Positions 1-6,340 of a stretch of DNA of 7,190 nt are shown here, in pieces. Source of the DNA: Hydrogenovibrio sp. UBA650. GTDB taxonomy: Bacteria; Pseudomonadota; Gammaproteobacteria; Thiomicrospirales; Thiomicrospiraceae. Within the stretch, counting starts at the first letter, position 1, and the number at the start of each line of letters is the position of its first letter. The stretch lies in assembly GCA_002299245.1 (NCBI GenBank), contig DBOI01000022.1, positions 1 through 7,190 on the forward strand. Direction: 5' to 3'. The notes under the pieces were generated by a model. That model searched no databases. It was not told where the DNA came from and saw only the letters and a program-made list of their open reading frames with translations. The translations under genes were made by a program, and so were the position numbers.

Positions 1-234
1 AAACTGCTATTTGACTATATGAGATCAAATGGGATTGGTGTTAATGTGCACTATATTCCAGTACACACGCAACCTTACTATAAAAAAATGGGCTTCAATA
101 TAGGCGATTTCCCGAATGCAGAACGCTATTACCAGAGAGCCATTAGTATTCCGTTATTTTCTCAAATGACAGAAAAACAGCGATACCAGGTTGTCGAGAC
201 AATCCAAAATTTTTTTAAGGCAGTAGTTAAATGA
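1..234 (+). CDS. pseC: PseC, UDP-4-amino-4,6-dideoxy-L-AltNAc transaminase (C-terminal part)
   Basis: Open from the first base in frame 1, this is the last 77 codons of a gene whose start lies upstream of the window. The family is the PLP-dependent DegT/DnrJ/EryC1 sugar aminotransferases; PseC converts the 4-keto sugar made by PseB into UDP-4-amino-4,6-dideoxy-N-acetyl-beta-L-altrosamine in the cytoplasm. The visible part is the family's C-terminal tail: the run GIGVNVHYIPVHTQPYYKKM, then the GDFPNAERYY block and ISIPLF near the end. The PLP lysine and the rest of the active site lie outside the window. Its TGA stop overlaps the ATG of pseF by four bases, so the two are probably translationally coupled. 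The PseC assignment, rather than another DegT-family aminotransferase, rests on both the tail motif and the adjoining pseF and pseG. Confidence 0.88.
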   Translation, partial: KLLFDYMRSNGIGVNVHYIPVHTQPYYKKMGFNIGDFPNAERYYQRAISIPLFSQMTEKQRYQVVETIQNFFKAVVK

Positions 235-929
235 GAGTATGTGTTATTCCTGCTCGAGGTGGAAGTAAGCGAATTCCTAATAAAAACATTAGAGATTTTT
301 GTGGTAAACCGATTATTGCATGGTCGATAGAGACTGCTCTTGCTAGTGAATGCTTTGATGAGGTATTGGTTTCCACAGACGATGAAGACATTGCAGCGGT
401 TGCGAGATCAGCTGGCGCAACTGTTCCTTTCATGAGGCCAGATAGTTTAGCAGATGATTTCACAGGAACGGTGGCGGTTATTTCTCATGCCATTAACTGG
501 GTAGCAGATAACTGGGAATCTCCAGATTATGCTTGTTGTCTGTATGCAACAGCCCCATTTGTCAGGCCTGAAGATATTCGCTTTGGGCTGGAAAAGATAA
601 TTCAGGAACAAGCTGACTATGTCTTCTCAGTCGCTACTTTTGAGTCGCCGATTCAAAGAGCATTTAGGATCAATAATGATTCTCGAGTGGAGATGATGTA
701 CCCGGAACATCTAAATTCACGTTCTCAAGATTTAGAAGAAGCATATTACAATGCCGGACAGTTTTACTGGGGAAGTGGGGATGCTTGGTGCTCTGGTAAG
801 CGGGTTCTAAGTGGTAATTCATGCCCAATAGTTGTCCCAAGAGGTCGGGTTCAAGACATTGATACTTTGGAAGACTGGGAGCATGCTGAGCTGCTCTTTA
901 ACTGGTTAATTGAAAAAGAAAAAATGTGA
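231..929 (+). CDS. pseF: PseF, pseudaminic acid cytidylyltransferase
   Basis: This 232-residue protein activates pseudaminic acid with CTP to CMP-pseudaminic acid, the donor for glycosyltransferases. It is a complete single-domain member of the CMP-NeuAc synthetase-like nucleotidyltransferases. Visible motifs are the N-terminal nucleotide loop ARGGSKRIPNKN (residues 8-19), VSTDDEDIA (47-55), YATAPFVRPEDI (105-116), the PseF-type YYNAGQFYWG (172-181), and the metal-binding QDIDTLEDW (208-216, with Asp209 and Asp211). Length is normal for the family. The start overlaps the stop of pseC as ATGA. The only Shine-Dalgarno-like bases, AAGG at 217-220, lie about ten bases upstream, so coupling to pseC is likely. 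The nucleotide chemistry is secure. If the locus makes a modified nonulosonic acid, this enzyme would have to accept it. I see no broken motif. Confidence 0.93.
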   Translation: MRVCVIPARGGSKRIPNKNIRDFCGKPIIAWSIETALASECFDEVLVSTDDEDIAAVARSAGATVPFMRPDSLADDFTGTVAVISHAINWVADNWESPDYACCLYATAPFVRPEDIRFGLEKIIQEQADYVFSVATFESPIQRAFRINNDSRVEMMYPEHLNSRSQDLEEAYYNAGQFYWGSGDAWCSGKRVLSGNSCPIVVPRGRVQDIDTLEDWEHAELLFNWLIEKEKM

Positions 930-990
930 TAACCGTTTTTATTTATAAAAATTAACTCACACGGCGATTAAGTTTGCCATGCTAACAATA

Positions 991-1002
991 GAGGTGGAAG
1001 GA
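991..1002 (+). promoter_or_regulatory. Ribosome binding site that fixes the methylase start
   Basis: GAGGTG at 991-996, followed by GAAGGA, is a strong purine-rich match to the 16S anti-Shine-Dalgarno and sits nine bases before the ATG at 1006. The in-frame ATG at 979 has no such sequence upstream, and starting there would add nine residues ahead of the conserved N-terminus. The start at 1006 is therefore preferred. Confidence 0.75.
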
Positions 1003-1005
1003 ATT

Positions 1006-1644
1006 ATGAGCCTGAAAACAGAACAAGAAGTCTTTTGGGCCGGAGGCTTTGGTGAGGACTATTTAGAGAGAAATTCAGGAGATGAACTTCTGGCCTCAAA
1101 TATCGCTTATCTTTCAAGAGCTTTAAAAGGGGCGGGCAATATAGAGTCTGTTGCCGAATTTGGGGCAAATATAGGAATGAACCAGAGAGCGCTCTCACTA
1201 CTTTTTCCCGGATTAAAATCCCGCTTTGCGATAGAGATCAATGAGAATGCTTCAAAAAAACTGGCAGCTCATATTGGTTCTGAAAACGTCTATAACGGCT
1301 CTATCTTTGACTATAACTTTGAAAAACAGTATCAGCTGTCTTTGATAAGAGGGGTTCTGATTCATATTGAACCGGAAATGTTGAATCTGGTTTACCAAAA
1401 GCTTTATGAGGCATCGAACCAATATGTTCTGTTGATCGAATACTATAATCCGACACCAGTAGAAGTTCCGTATCGTGGTCACAGCGGCAAGCTTTTTAAG
1501 CGAGATTTCGCTGGAGAGATGATGGACAAATACCCTGATCTGAAACTGATTGATTATGGTTTTGGCTATCACCGTGACCAAGGTTTGCATGGTAAAGTTG
1601 ACGACAGCACCTGGTTCTTAATGGAAAAGACTAATAAGGCATGA
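1006..1644 (+). CDS. Pseudaminic acid biosynthesis-associated methylase
   Basis: This 212-residue protein is a SAM-dependent class I methyltransferase of the clade known from pseudaminic acid operons (the TIGR03587 type, recognised from its motifs). Visible blocks from the start at 1006 are FWAGGFGEDYLERN (10-23), the SAM loop variant AEFGANIGMN (50-59), the acidic EIN after strand 2 (77-79), RGVLIHIEP (115-123), EYYNPTPVEVPYRGH (145-159), KLFKRDFAGE (162-171) and the closing DDSTWFLMEK (199-208). The SAM loop departs from the usual DxGxGxG form, which I recall as normal for this clade. The substrate is not established; the clade is defined by genome context. Transfer to a hydroxyl of the sugar or of its N-acyl group is likely. 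A 76-base gap separates it from pseF, and its stop overlaps the pseG start as ATGA. An in-frame ATG at 979 is the alternative start. Confidence 0.88.
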   Translation: MSLKTEQEVFWAGGFGEDYLERNSGDELLASNIAYLSRALKGAGNIESVAEFGANIGMNQRALSLLFPGLKSRFAIEINENASKKLAAHIGSENVYNGSIFDYNFEKQYQLSLIRGVLIHIEPEMLNLVYQKLYEASNQYVLLIEYYNPTPVEVPYRGHSGKLFKRDFAGEMMDKYPDLKLIDYGFGYHRDQGLHGKVDDSTWFLMEKTNKA

Positions 1645-2729
1645 ATCTTTGGATAAGGGTCGATGCCTCTCTTGAAATTGGCACCGGACATGTCTATCGT
1701 TGCCTGAATATTGCCAAAGAACTGGCTGTTTCAGGTATACACTCTCATTTTATCTGTCGCGCTTTCGATGGTCACCTAATTGATTTGATTGTTAAATCTG
1801 GTTTTGAGGTTATTGAGCTGGAAGCAGAACTAAAAAAATCTGCCGGCCAGCCTGTTGAGCCTGTTTTAAAACACTCTCATTGGCTTCATTCAAGCCAATA
1901 TGACGATGCGCTCCATCTTCAACGTTTACTGGACAAAAGAATTAAACAAACAGACTGCATATTGGTTGACCATTTTGCTTTGGATTGTACCTGGGAGCGC
2001 CTTGTTTCTGAAAAATTCAATTGTTCGACTGTGGTGATTGATGGGCAGGCAGATCGCCAGCATTGCAGCCATTTGGTGGTAGACCCCAACTTATCGGCAA
2101 ATGATGGCAAGTGGAAAGGCTTGTTGATTGATGGCACTCAGCTAAAAACTGGAATCTCATATGTCCCGTTGGATGCCAGCTTTGAAGAATTAGATGTTGT
2201 TGTTCGAAAACGTTTAGATAATCTTGTGATCGGTTTTGGTGGGGTTGATCGAGACAACTACACCATGAAAGCCTTAAAGGTGGCCGTTGAAATGCCGATA
2301 ACAATACAAGTAGTTGTTGGCAAACATTATCCATATTTGGGGTTGCTGAAAAACTTTTGTAAACAGTATTCCCAGGTTAGCCTGGATGTGCAAACCTCAA
2401 ATATGGTTAGAATTATGTCTGACGCCGACCTTGCGATTGGGGCAGGTGGAACTATGACTTTTGAACGATGTATGGCTGGATTGCCAAGTCTGGTTACGGT
2501 GATTGCCGAGAATCAAAAAAACCAAGTTCTTGCTGCAGTAGATATGGGGATTGCCCAACAGATTCCGGTTACAAATTATGAGGCCAGCCTAGCAGAGGCT
2601 TTAAACGCAATTCTAGAAGAGCCGAAAAGTCTTATGCAGATGTCTATTGCTACAAAGAGCATTGCCGAAAATCGAGAAAAAATGGCATGGACCAAGTTGT
2701 TTTGCTCAGAAAGACAGGAGATTAGGTAG
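1641..2729 (+). CDS. pseG: PseG, UDP-2,4-diacetamido-2,4,6-trideoxy-L-altropyranose hydrolase
   Basis: This 362-residue protein cleaves UDP from the N-acylated L-altrose nucleotide sugar to release the free hexose used by PseI. It has a GT-B-like (MurG-related) fold. The N-terminal half shows RVDASLEIGTGHVYRCL (6-22), in which His17 aligns with the catalytic His17 of Campylobacter jejuni PseG as I recall it, and LVDHF (108-112). The C-terminal half shows the UDP-binding blocks FGGVDRDNYT (199-208), ADLAIGAGGTMTFERCMAGLPSL (split around 262-284) and AENQ (289-292). Two normally conserved spots differ: the usual VIDD is VIDG (Gly135), and the usual Y-A-L-[LI]-R-x-E-F is Y174-V-P-L-D-A-S-F181, losing the Arg and Glu. 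Translation is coupled to the methylase by ATGA, with AAGG just upstream. It is a PseG family member with high confidence; the exact acyl groups on its substrate are open. Confidence 0.88.
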   Translation: MNLWIRVDASLEIGTGHVYRCLNIAKELAVSGIHSHFICRAFDGHLIDLIVKSGFEVIELEAELKKSAGQPVEPVLKHSHWLHSSQYDDALHLQRLLDKRIKQTDCILVDHFALDCTWERLVSEKFNCSTVVIDGQADRQHCSHLVVDPNLSANDGKWKGLLIDGTQLKTGISYVPLDASFEELDVVVRKRLDNLVIGFGGVDRDNYTMKALKVAVEMPITIQVVVGKHYPYLGLLKNFCKQYSQVSLDVQTSNMVRIMSDADLAIGAGGTMTFERCMAGLPSLVTVIAENQKNQVLAAVDMGIAQQIPVTNYEASLAEALNAILEEPKSLMQMSIATKSIAENREKMAWTKLFCSERQEIR

Positions 2730-2731
2730 CC

Positions 2732-3622
2732 ATGGAATTACAGGTACCAGAGCTTCAACAACATGAATTAGGTTACTGGGAAGTTAAAAATAAACCTTCT
2801 GAACAGAGCTTATCAGAATACTATGAGCAGAAATACTATCAGCAGTTAAAAGGCTCACATCAAAAAGAGTATAGCTCTGAAGAACTTGCCTTTTTTCGCG
2901 CGAAAGTTTCTCAGCGTTCCGCAATGATTCAGCGGGTACTGCCAAGTCTGTCCGGTTTAGATATGCTAGATGTAGGCTGTGGAGAAGGTTTTGAGCTAGC
3001 TTATTTTTTGTCTGAAGGCTGGAATGTCAAAGGGATAGATTTCAGCTCTGATGGTATGAAAAAGCAGAATCCAGAGTGCTTGCCTTTTCTACAAACCGGC
3101 AATATTTACCAACTTCTGGACGATGAAATTAAGTCTGGTAACCAGTACTCTGTTGTCTGGTTGCAGAATGTATTAGAGCATGTCATTGATCCACAAGCGC
3201 TGCTAAAACAGTTAAAAAAACTGGTAAAAGCAAATGGTGTAGCTGTGATCACTGTGCCCAATGACTTTTCGGCGTTACAAACAGAGTTGATAGATAAAGA
3301 TCATATTGATAAGCCATTTTGGGTTGCCTTACCCGATCATTTGTCTTACTTTTCAGCGCCTAGTTTGAGTGCAATAGCTGAGTACACTGGCTGGAATTGT
3401 CTGAGTATGACGGCCGATTTTCCAATAGATTGGTTTTTGATGAACCCTGGTTCAAATTACATTATGGACCAGCAAAATGGCAAGCCGGCACACCATGCTC
3501 GAGTCGCTTTGGAAAACTTAATTCAAGAACAGCCAGTAGACAAGGTGTTAAACTTCTTTGAATCCTTAGCTTCGCTTGGTATGGGCCGCAATATAACGGC
3601 TTATTTATCACCGCAGTCATAG
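2732..3622 (+). CDS. Class I SAM-dependent methyltransferase, substrate unknown
   Basis: This 296-residue soluble protein has a Methyltransf_23-like SAM domain in its middle. An N-terminal stretch contains a Tyr- and Gln-rich segment (29-38). Motif I is MLDVGCGEGFEL (78-89), with the acidic GIDFS after strand 2 (101-105). WLQNVLEHVIDP (143-154) is the post-strand-4 block, VAVITVPNDFS (170-180) follows, and PDHLSYFS (201-208) is the motif commonly found in methyltransferases of surface-sugar loci. A C-terminal helical tail (about 255-296) ends in SLGMGRNITAYL. It starts two bases after pseG stops, with CAGGAG (2715-2720) and AGG (2724-2726) upstream. It is not the pseudaminic-associated methylase family of the gene at 1006, so two different methyl groups, or methylation at two stages, are possible. 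Context suggests O-methylation of a sugar or its acyl group; the sequence alone does not identify the acceptor. Confidence 0.85.
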   Translation: MELQVPELQQHELGYWEVKNKPSEQSLSEYYEQKYYQQLKGSHQKEYSSEELAFFRAKVSQRSAMIQRVLPSLSGLDMLDVGCGEGFELAYFLSEGWNVKGIDFSSDGMKKQNPECLPFLQTGNIYQLLDDEIKSGNQYSVVWLQNVLEHVIDPQALLKQLKKLVKANGVAVITVPNDFSALQTELIDKDHIDKPFWVALPDHLSYFSAPSLSAIAEYTGWNCLSMTADFPIDWFLMNPGSNYIMDQQNGKPAHHARVALENLIQEQPVDKVLNFFESLASLGMGRNITAYLSPQS

Positions 3623-3634
3623 CCACATAGAACC

Positions 3635-3639
3635 GGAGA
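3635..3639 (+). promoter_or_regulatory. Ribosome binding site of the ComA-ComB fusion gene
   Basis: GGAGA lies five bases before the ATG at 3645, inside the 22-base gap after the preceding methyltransferase. It is one of the clearest ribosome binding sites in the window, so this gene may be translated independently of its upstream neighbour. Confidence 0.65.
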
Positions 3640-3644
3640 ATCTT

Positions 3645-5108
3645 ATGGCACGTCCTTTTCCATTTATAAACATTCCTGAGAGAGCAATAAAGCCAAGGTC
3701 AAGTGGGATGACTATGGTCTTGGATAAATACCTGAGCCCTGATCAGGCACAGCAATTAATGAATACTTCTGCAGACTATATTGATGTGGTGAAACTGGGA
3801 TGGGGAAGCGCTTTACTTTATAAAGAGTCTTTGCTGAAACAAAAAATTGAAATTTATCGCCAGCACAAGGTCAAGGTGTGTACCGGCGGAACCTTTATTG
3901 AGTTGGCTTTCGAACAGGGAAAAGTTGATGAAATGCTGAGCTACGCTAAAGCACTTGGTTTTGACGCAATTGAGGTTTCAAACGGTATCCACCCGGAATT
4001 AACACTGGCAGAAAAGAGTAGCTTGATTAAAAAAGCTGCCAATGCAGGTTTTACCACGTTTTCTGAAGTAGGTAAAAAAATGGCCGAAGAGGACTCGGCA
4101 ATGTCTTATGAAGAACGCGTTAATCAAATCATGGCGGATCTCGAGTCAGGTGCAGAAAAAGTCATTATGGAAGCTCGTGAAGCAGGTAATGTGGGAATCT
4201 TTAATGCTGATGGTAAAGTAAATGTTGAGCTCGCTAACAAACTCTTCCAGAAAATTGACCCAGATAAAATAATTTGGGAAGCGCCTCAAAAAGCACAACA
4301 GGTATGGTTGATTCACCAGTTGGGAAAAGATGTGAGTATCGGTAATGTTGCTCCTTTTGAAGCTTTAAGCCTTGAATCATTAAGGCTAGGAGTAAGGGCT
4401 GATACCTTCAGGGATAATCTTGCTGATGCCGTGGTAGTCTATTTAGAATTGGCGGTTGGGGGAGCAATTCGTGCTCAACGCAGAGACGATATTGTTGTGG
4501 TGGTTGATGCTTTGCGAGCCAGCGCTACGATTATTGAATGCTTTGAAAGTGGAGCCAGTCAAGTGACCCCTGTTGTCAGTGCGGATCAACTCCATGGTGA
4601 CATTACCATTGGTGAACGTGGTGGAGAGAAAATATTAGGTGCTACCTATGGCAACAGCCCCTATGAAATAAGTCAGAAAGATCTATCTAATAAAACCGTT
4701 GTTTTGTCGTCAACTAATGGCGCGGAGTGTATTTGTACCTCAAAAGGTGACTCTAATCTGGTATTGATCGGTTCAGTGATCAATGCTGCTGCAGTAGCGA
4801 AAGAGGCTGTAAAACTGTCTAAGAAACACAACAAAAATATAACTCTATTAGCTGCTGGACGAAATAATTTACCTGCAATTGAAGATAGCATTGGGGTGAC
4901 CGAAATTCTTAAACAGATCAATAGCCCAATCGTAAGAGGTTTTCTGGAACCACATTACACCAAAGAGATTGAGAGAGAGTTTATGGCCAGTGATAGTGGT
5001 ATGAACCTGGCAAGATTGGGTTATATACAGGATGTTCTCTACTCTGCCAGACAGGATGATTCTTCACTGGTTCCTGCCTACAACGGAGAGACGATTAAGC
5101 TGCTATGA
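3645..5108 (+). CDS. Bifunctional phosphosulfolactate synthase / 2-phosphosulfolactate phosphatase (ComA-ComB fusion)
   Basis: This 487-residue protein joins two consecutive enzymes. Residues about 15-255 form a ComA domain (TIM barrel), which adds sulfite to PEP to give 2-phospho-3-sulfolactate. It shows GMTMVLDK (21-28), DYIDVVKLGWG (44-54), CTGGTFIE (79-86), GFDAIEVSNG (105-114), SEVGKK (140-145), MEAREAGNVGIF (175-186), IWEAPQKAQQVW (210-221) and RADT (251-254). Residues about 280-487 form a ComB domain, the Mg-dependent phosphatase releasing sulfolactate. It shows VVDALRASATI (286-296), GERGGEKI (323-330), GNSPYE (336-341), SSTNGAE (355-361), GSVINAAA (376-383) and AIEDS (411-415). Both sets of motifs look intact. 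The ComB part, about 205 residues, is shorter than standalone ComB, with a compressed stretch before GERGG. The later coenzyme M genes (comC, comDE) are not nearby, so sulfolactate itself is the likely product. ATGA overlap links it to the ATP-grasp gene. The use of sulfolactate here is inference. Confidence 0.87.
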   Translation: MARPFPFINIPERAIKPRSSGMTMVLDKYLSPDQAQQLMNTSADYIDVVKLGWGSALLYKESLLKQKIEIYRQHKVKVCTGGTFIELAFEQGKVDEMLSYAKALGFDAIEVSNGIHPELTLAEKSSLIKKAANAGFTTFSEVGKKMAEEDSAMSYEERVNQIMADLESGAEKVIMEAREAGNVGIFNADGKVNVELANKLFQKIDPDKIIWEAPQKAQQVWLIHQLGKDVSIGNVAPFEALSLESLRLGVRADTFRDNLADAVVVYLELAVGGAIRAQRRDDIVVVVDALRASATIIECFESGASQVTPVVSADQLHGDITIGERGGEKILGATYGNSPYEISQKDLSNKTVVLSSTNGAECICTSKGDSNLVLIGSVINAAAVAKEAVKLSKKHNKNITLLAAGRNNLPAIEDSIGVTEILKQINSPIVRGFLEPHYTKEIEREFMASDSGMNLARLGYIQDVLYSARQDDSSLVPAYNGETIKLL

Positions 5109-6340
5109 ATCAATATGAAGCGAGCGATTATCGAGGTAAAAAACTACTGATCATTGGAGCCGGTCACGAGCAGGTTCCCGCGATTGAGATTGCAAAGTCT
5201 CTAGGACTGACGGTGCTTGTTACTGATATGAACCCGCTGGCTCCTGGGAGAGCGGTAGCTGATGTGTTTGCCGAAATCAGCACCGCAGATAAAGATGAAA
5301 ATCTGAAGTTTGCGCTTGCCAACCGGGTGGATGGTGTCATGACCTTAGGCTCAGAGCTAGCGGTACCTGTGGTAGCTTATGTTTGTGATCAGATGAATTT
5401 AAATTCCGGTTTAAACGCCGAAATTGCTTTAAAAGCCACTAACAAAAATGCGATGCATGCAGCATTCAATCAACACCAGGTTTCTTGCCCTGTTAGTCTG
5501 AATATACGAGATCATCAGCAGGCCATGATTTTCGTTGAAAACCAGGGGCTACCAGTGGTGATAAAACCCAGTGATAGTAGTGGTCAAAAAGGCATCAATA
5601 TCGTCACAGAGAGAGCTGAAATTGCTTCAGCCGTTACAGAAGCCATTTCATTTTCTTCTGATGGTGCAGCGATTATAGAAGAGTACATCGCCGGCCCTGA
5701 GATCAATGTCACTGCAGCGGTAATCAATGGCGAGATTAATTTTTTATCATTTTCTCATCGAGTTACCGCCGATGCGCCTCACTTTGGTATTGCAGTCGCT
5801 CACAAAGCACCAGTTTCGATCAGCCCTCAGCTTTTAGAGGATGTTAGAAAGACCGCTTCAGAAGCGATCAAAGCGATTGGGCTGAAGAATGGTATTGCTT
5901 ATCCTCAGATCATTGCTTCGGAAACTCAAGGGGCGAGGGTTCTGGAAATTGCTGCACGAATTCCTGGCGGGCATATGCGTGAAGTGGCCTTGTTATTGAG
6001 TGGTGTTGATATGATTGAGGTGGCGATTGATCAAGCTTTGGGTTTGATTCGTTGTTTTGATCACTATCAAAAATACCAGGCCTTCAACTCTGTTTATGTT
6101 CACTTCTTAACGGAGCTTGATTATCCTGATTTGGTAGAAGTAAGTTCGATTTCTGGATTTAGGGGTTTATTAAAGCAACCTGATGAATTCTTAACAGAGT
6201 GTCGCCTTTCTATTGGTGACTCTATTCCAAAACTATCAAGTTCATCGGCTAGGTTCGCGTCTCTGATCTGTGCAGGAGACTCTAGCGAGCAAACAGAAGC
6301 GCAGATGCAAAGTCTTTTAAGTAGGGTGAGAGTTGCATGA
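5105..6340 (+). CDS. ATP-grasp carboxylate-amine (or thiol) ligase, substrate unknown
   Basis: This 411-residue protein should form an acyl phosphate from a carboxylic acid and ATP and pass the acyl to an amine or other nucleophile. An N-terminal pre-ATP-grasp Rossmann-like part carries LLIIGAGHEQVPAIEIAKSLG (split across 14-34) and TDMNPLAPG (40-48). The ATP-grasp domain has Lys114 (TNKNAMHAAF), Lys154 in VVIKPSDSSGQKG (151-163), the hinge EEYIAGPEINV (192-202), Gln268 in GIAYPQII (263-270), and Glu281 in LEIAARIPGGHM (280-291). The Gln and Glu fit the CarB-like metal-ligand pattern. About 90 C-terminal residues resemble the tail of ATP-grasp_4-type ligases and show no clear motif. It overlaps both neighbours by ATGA, tying it to the ComA-ComB fusion and to pseI. 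Attaching sulfolactate to a sugar amine is my leading guess; an amino acid or other acid is possible. Confidence 0.82.
   Translation: MNQYEASDYRGKKLLIIGAGHEQVPAIEIAKSLGLTVLVTDMNPLAPGRAVADVFAEISTADKDENLKFALANRVDGVMTLGSELAVPVVAYVCDQMNLNSGLNAEIALKATNKNAMHAAFNQHQVSCPVSLNIRDHQQAMIFVENQGLPVVIKPSDSSGQKGINIVTERAEIASAVTEAISFSSDGAAIIEEYIAGPEINVTAAVINGEINFLSFSHRVTADAPHFGIAVAHKAPVSISPQLLEDVRKTASEAIKAIGLKNGIAYPQIIASETQGARVLEIAARIPGGHMREVALLLSGVDMIEVAIDQALGLIRCFDHYQKYQAFNSVYVHFLTELDYPDLVEVSSISGFRGLLKQPDEFLTECRLSIGDSIPKLSSSSARFASLICAGDSSEQTEAQMQSLLSRVRVA

Noticed and set aside
227..463. Antisense open frame over the start of pseF
   Set aside because: It lies wholly opposite a well-supported gene, matches no family I recognise and has no ribosome binding site that stands out; it is a shadow of pseF.
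930..960. Terminator after pseF
   Set aside because: A run of five T follows CCG at 934-939, but I could not find a GC-rich hairpin in front of it, and the next gene continues the same pathway.
910..990. Possible internal promoter in the 76-base gap after pseF (TTGAAA at 910, TATAAA at 944)
   Set aside because: The two boxes are 28 bases apart, far from the usual 17, so they do not pair; AT-rich sequence alone is not enough to call a promoter.
1004..1590. Two antisense open frames (1004-1198 and 1252-1590) over the methylase
   Set aside because: Their compositions look random, and the + strand carries a complete conserved methyltransferase across the same bases.
1919..2334. Two overlapping antisense open frames opposite pseG
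   Set aside because: They overlap each other in different frames and lie opposite conserved PseG coding sequence; no recognisable domain.
4673..4921. Antisense open frame opposite the ComB half of the fusion
   Set aside because: The + strand shows the conserved ComB motifs throughout this stretch; the reverse translation matches nothing known to me.
5105..6340. Loss of a metal ligand in the ATP-grasp enzyme (Gln268 where many relatives have Glu)
   Set aside because: Carbamoyl phosphate synthetase uses Gln at the matching place together with a later Glu, and Glu281 is present here, so this is probably a functional variant.
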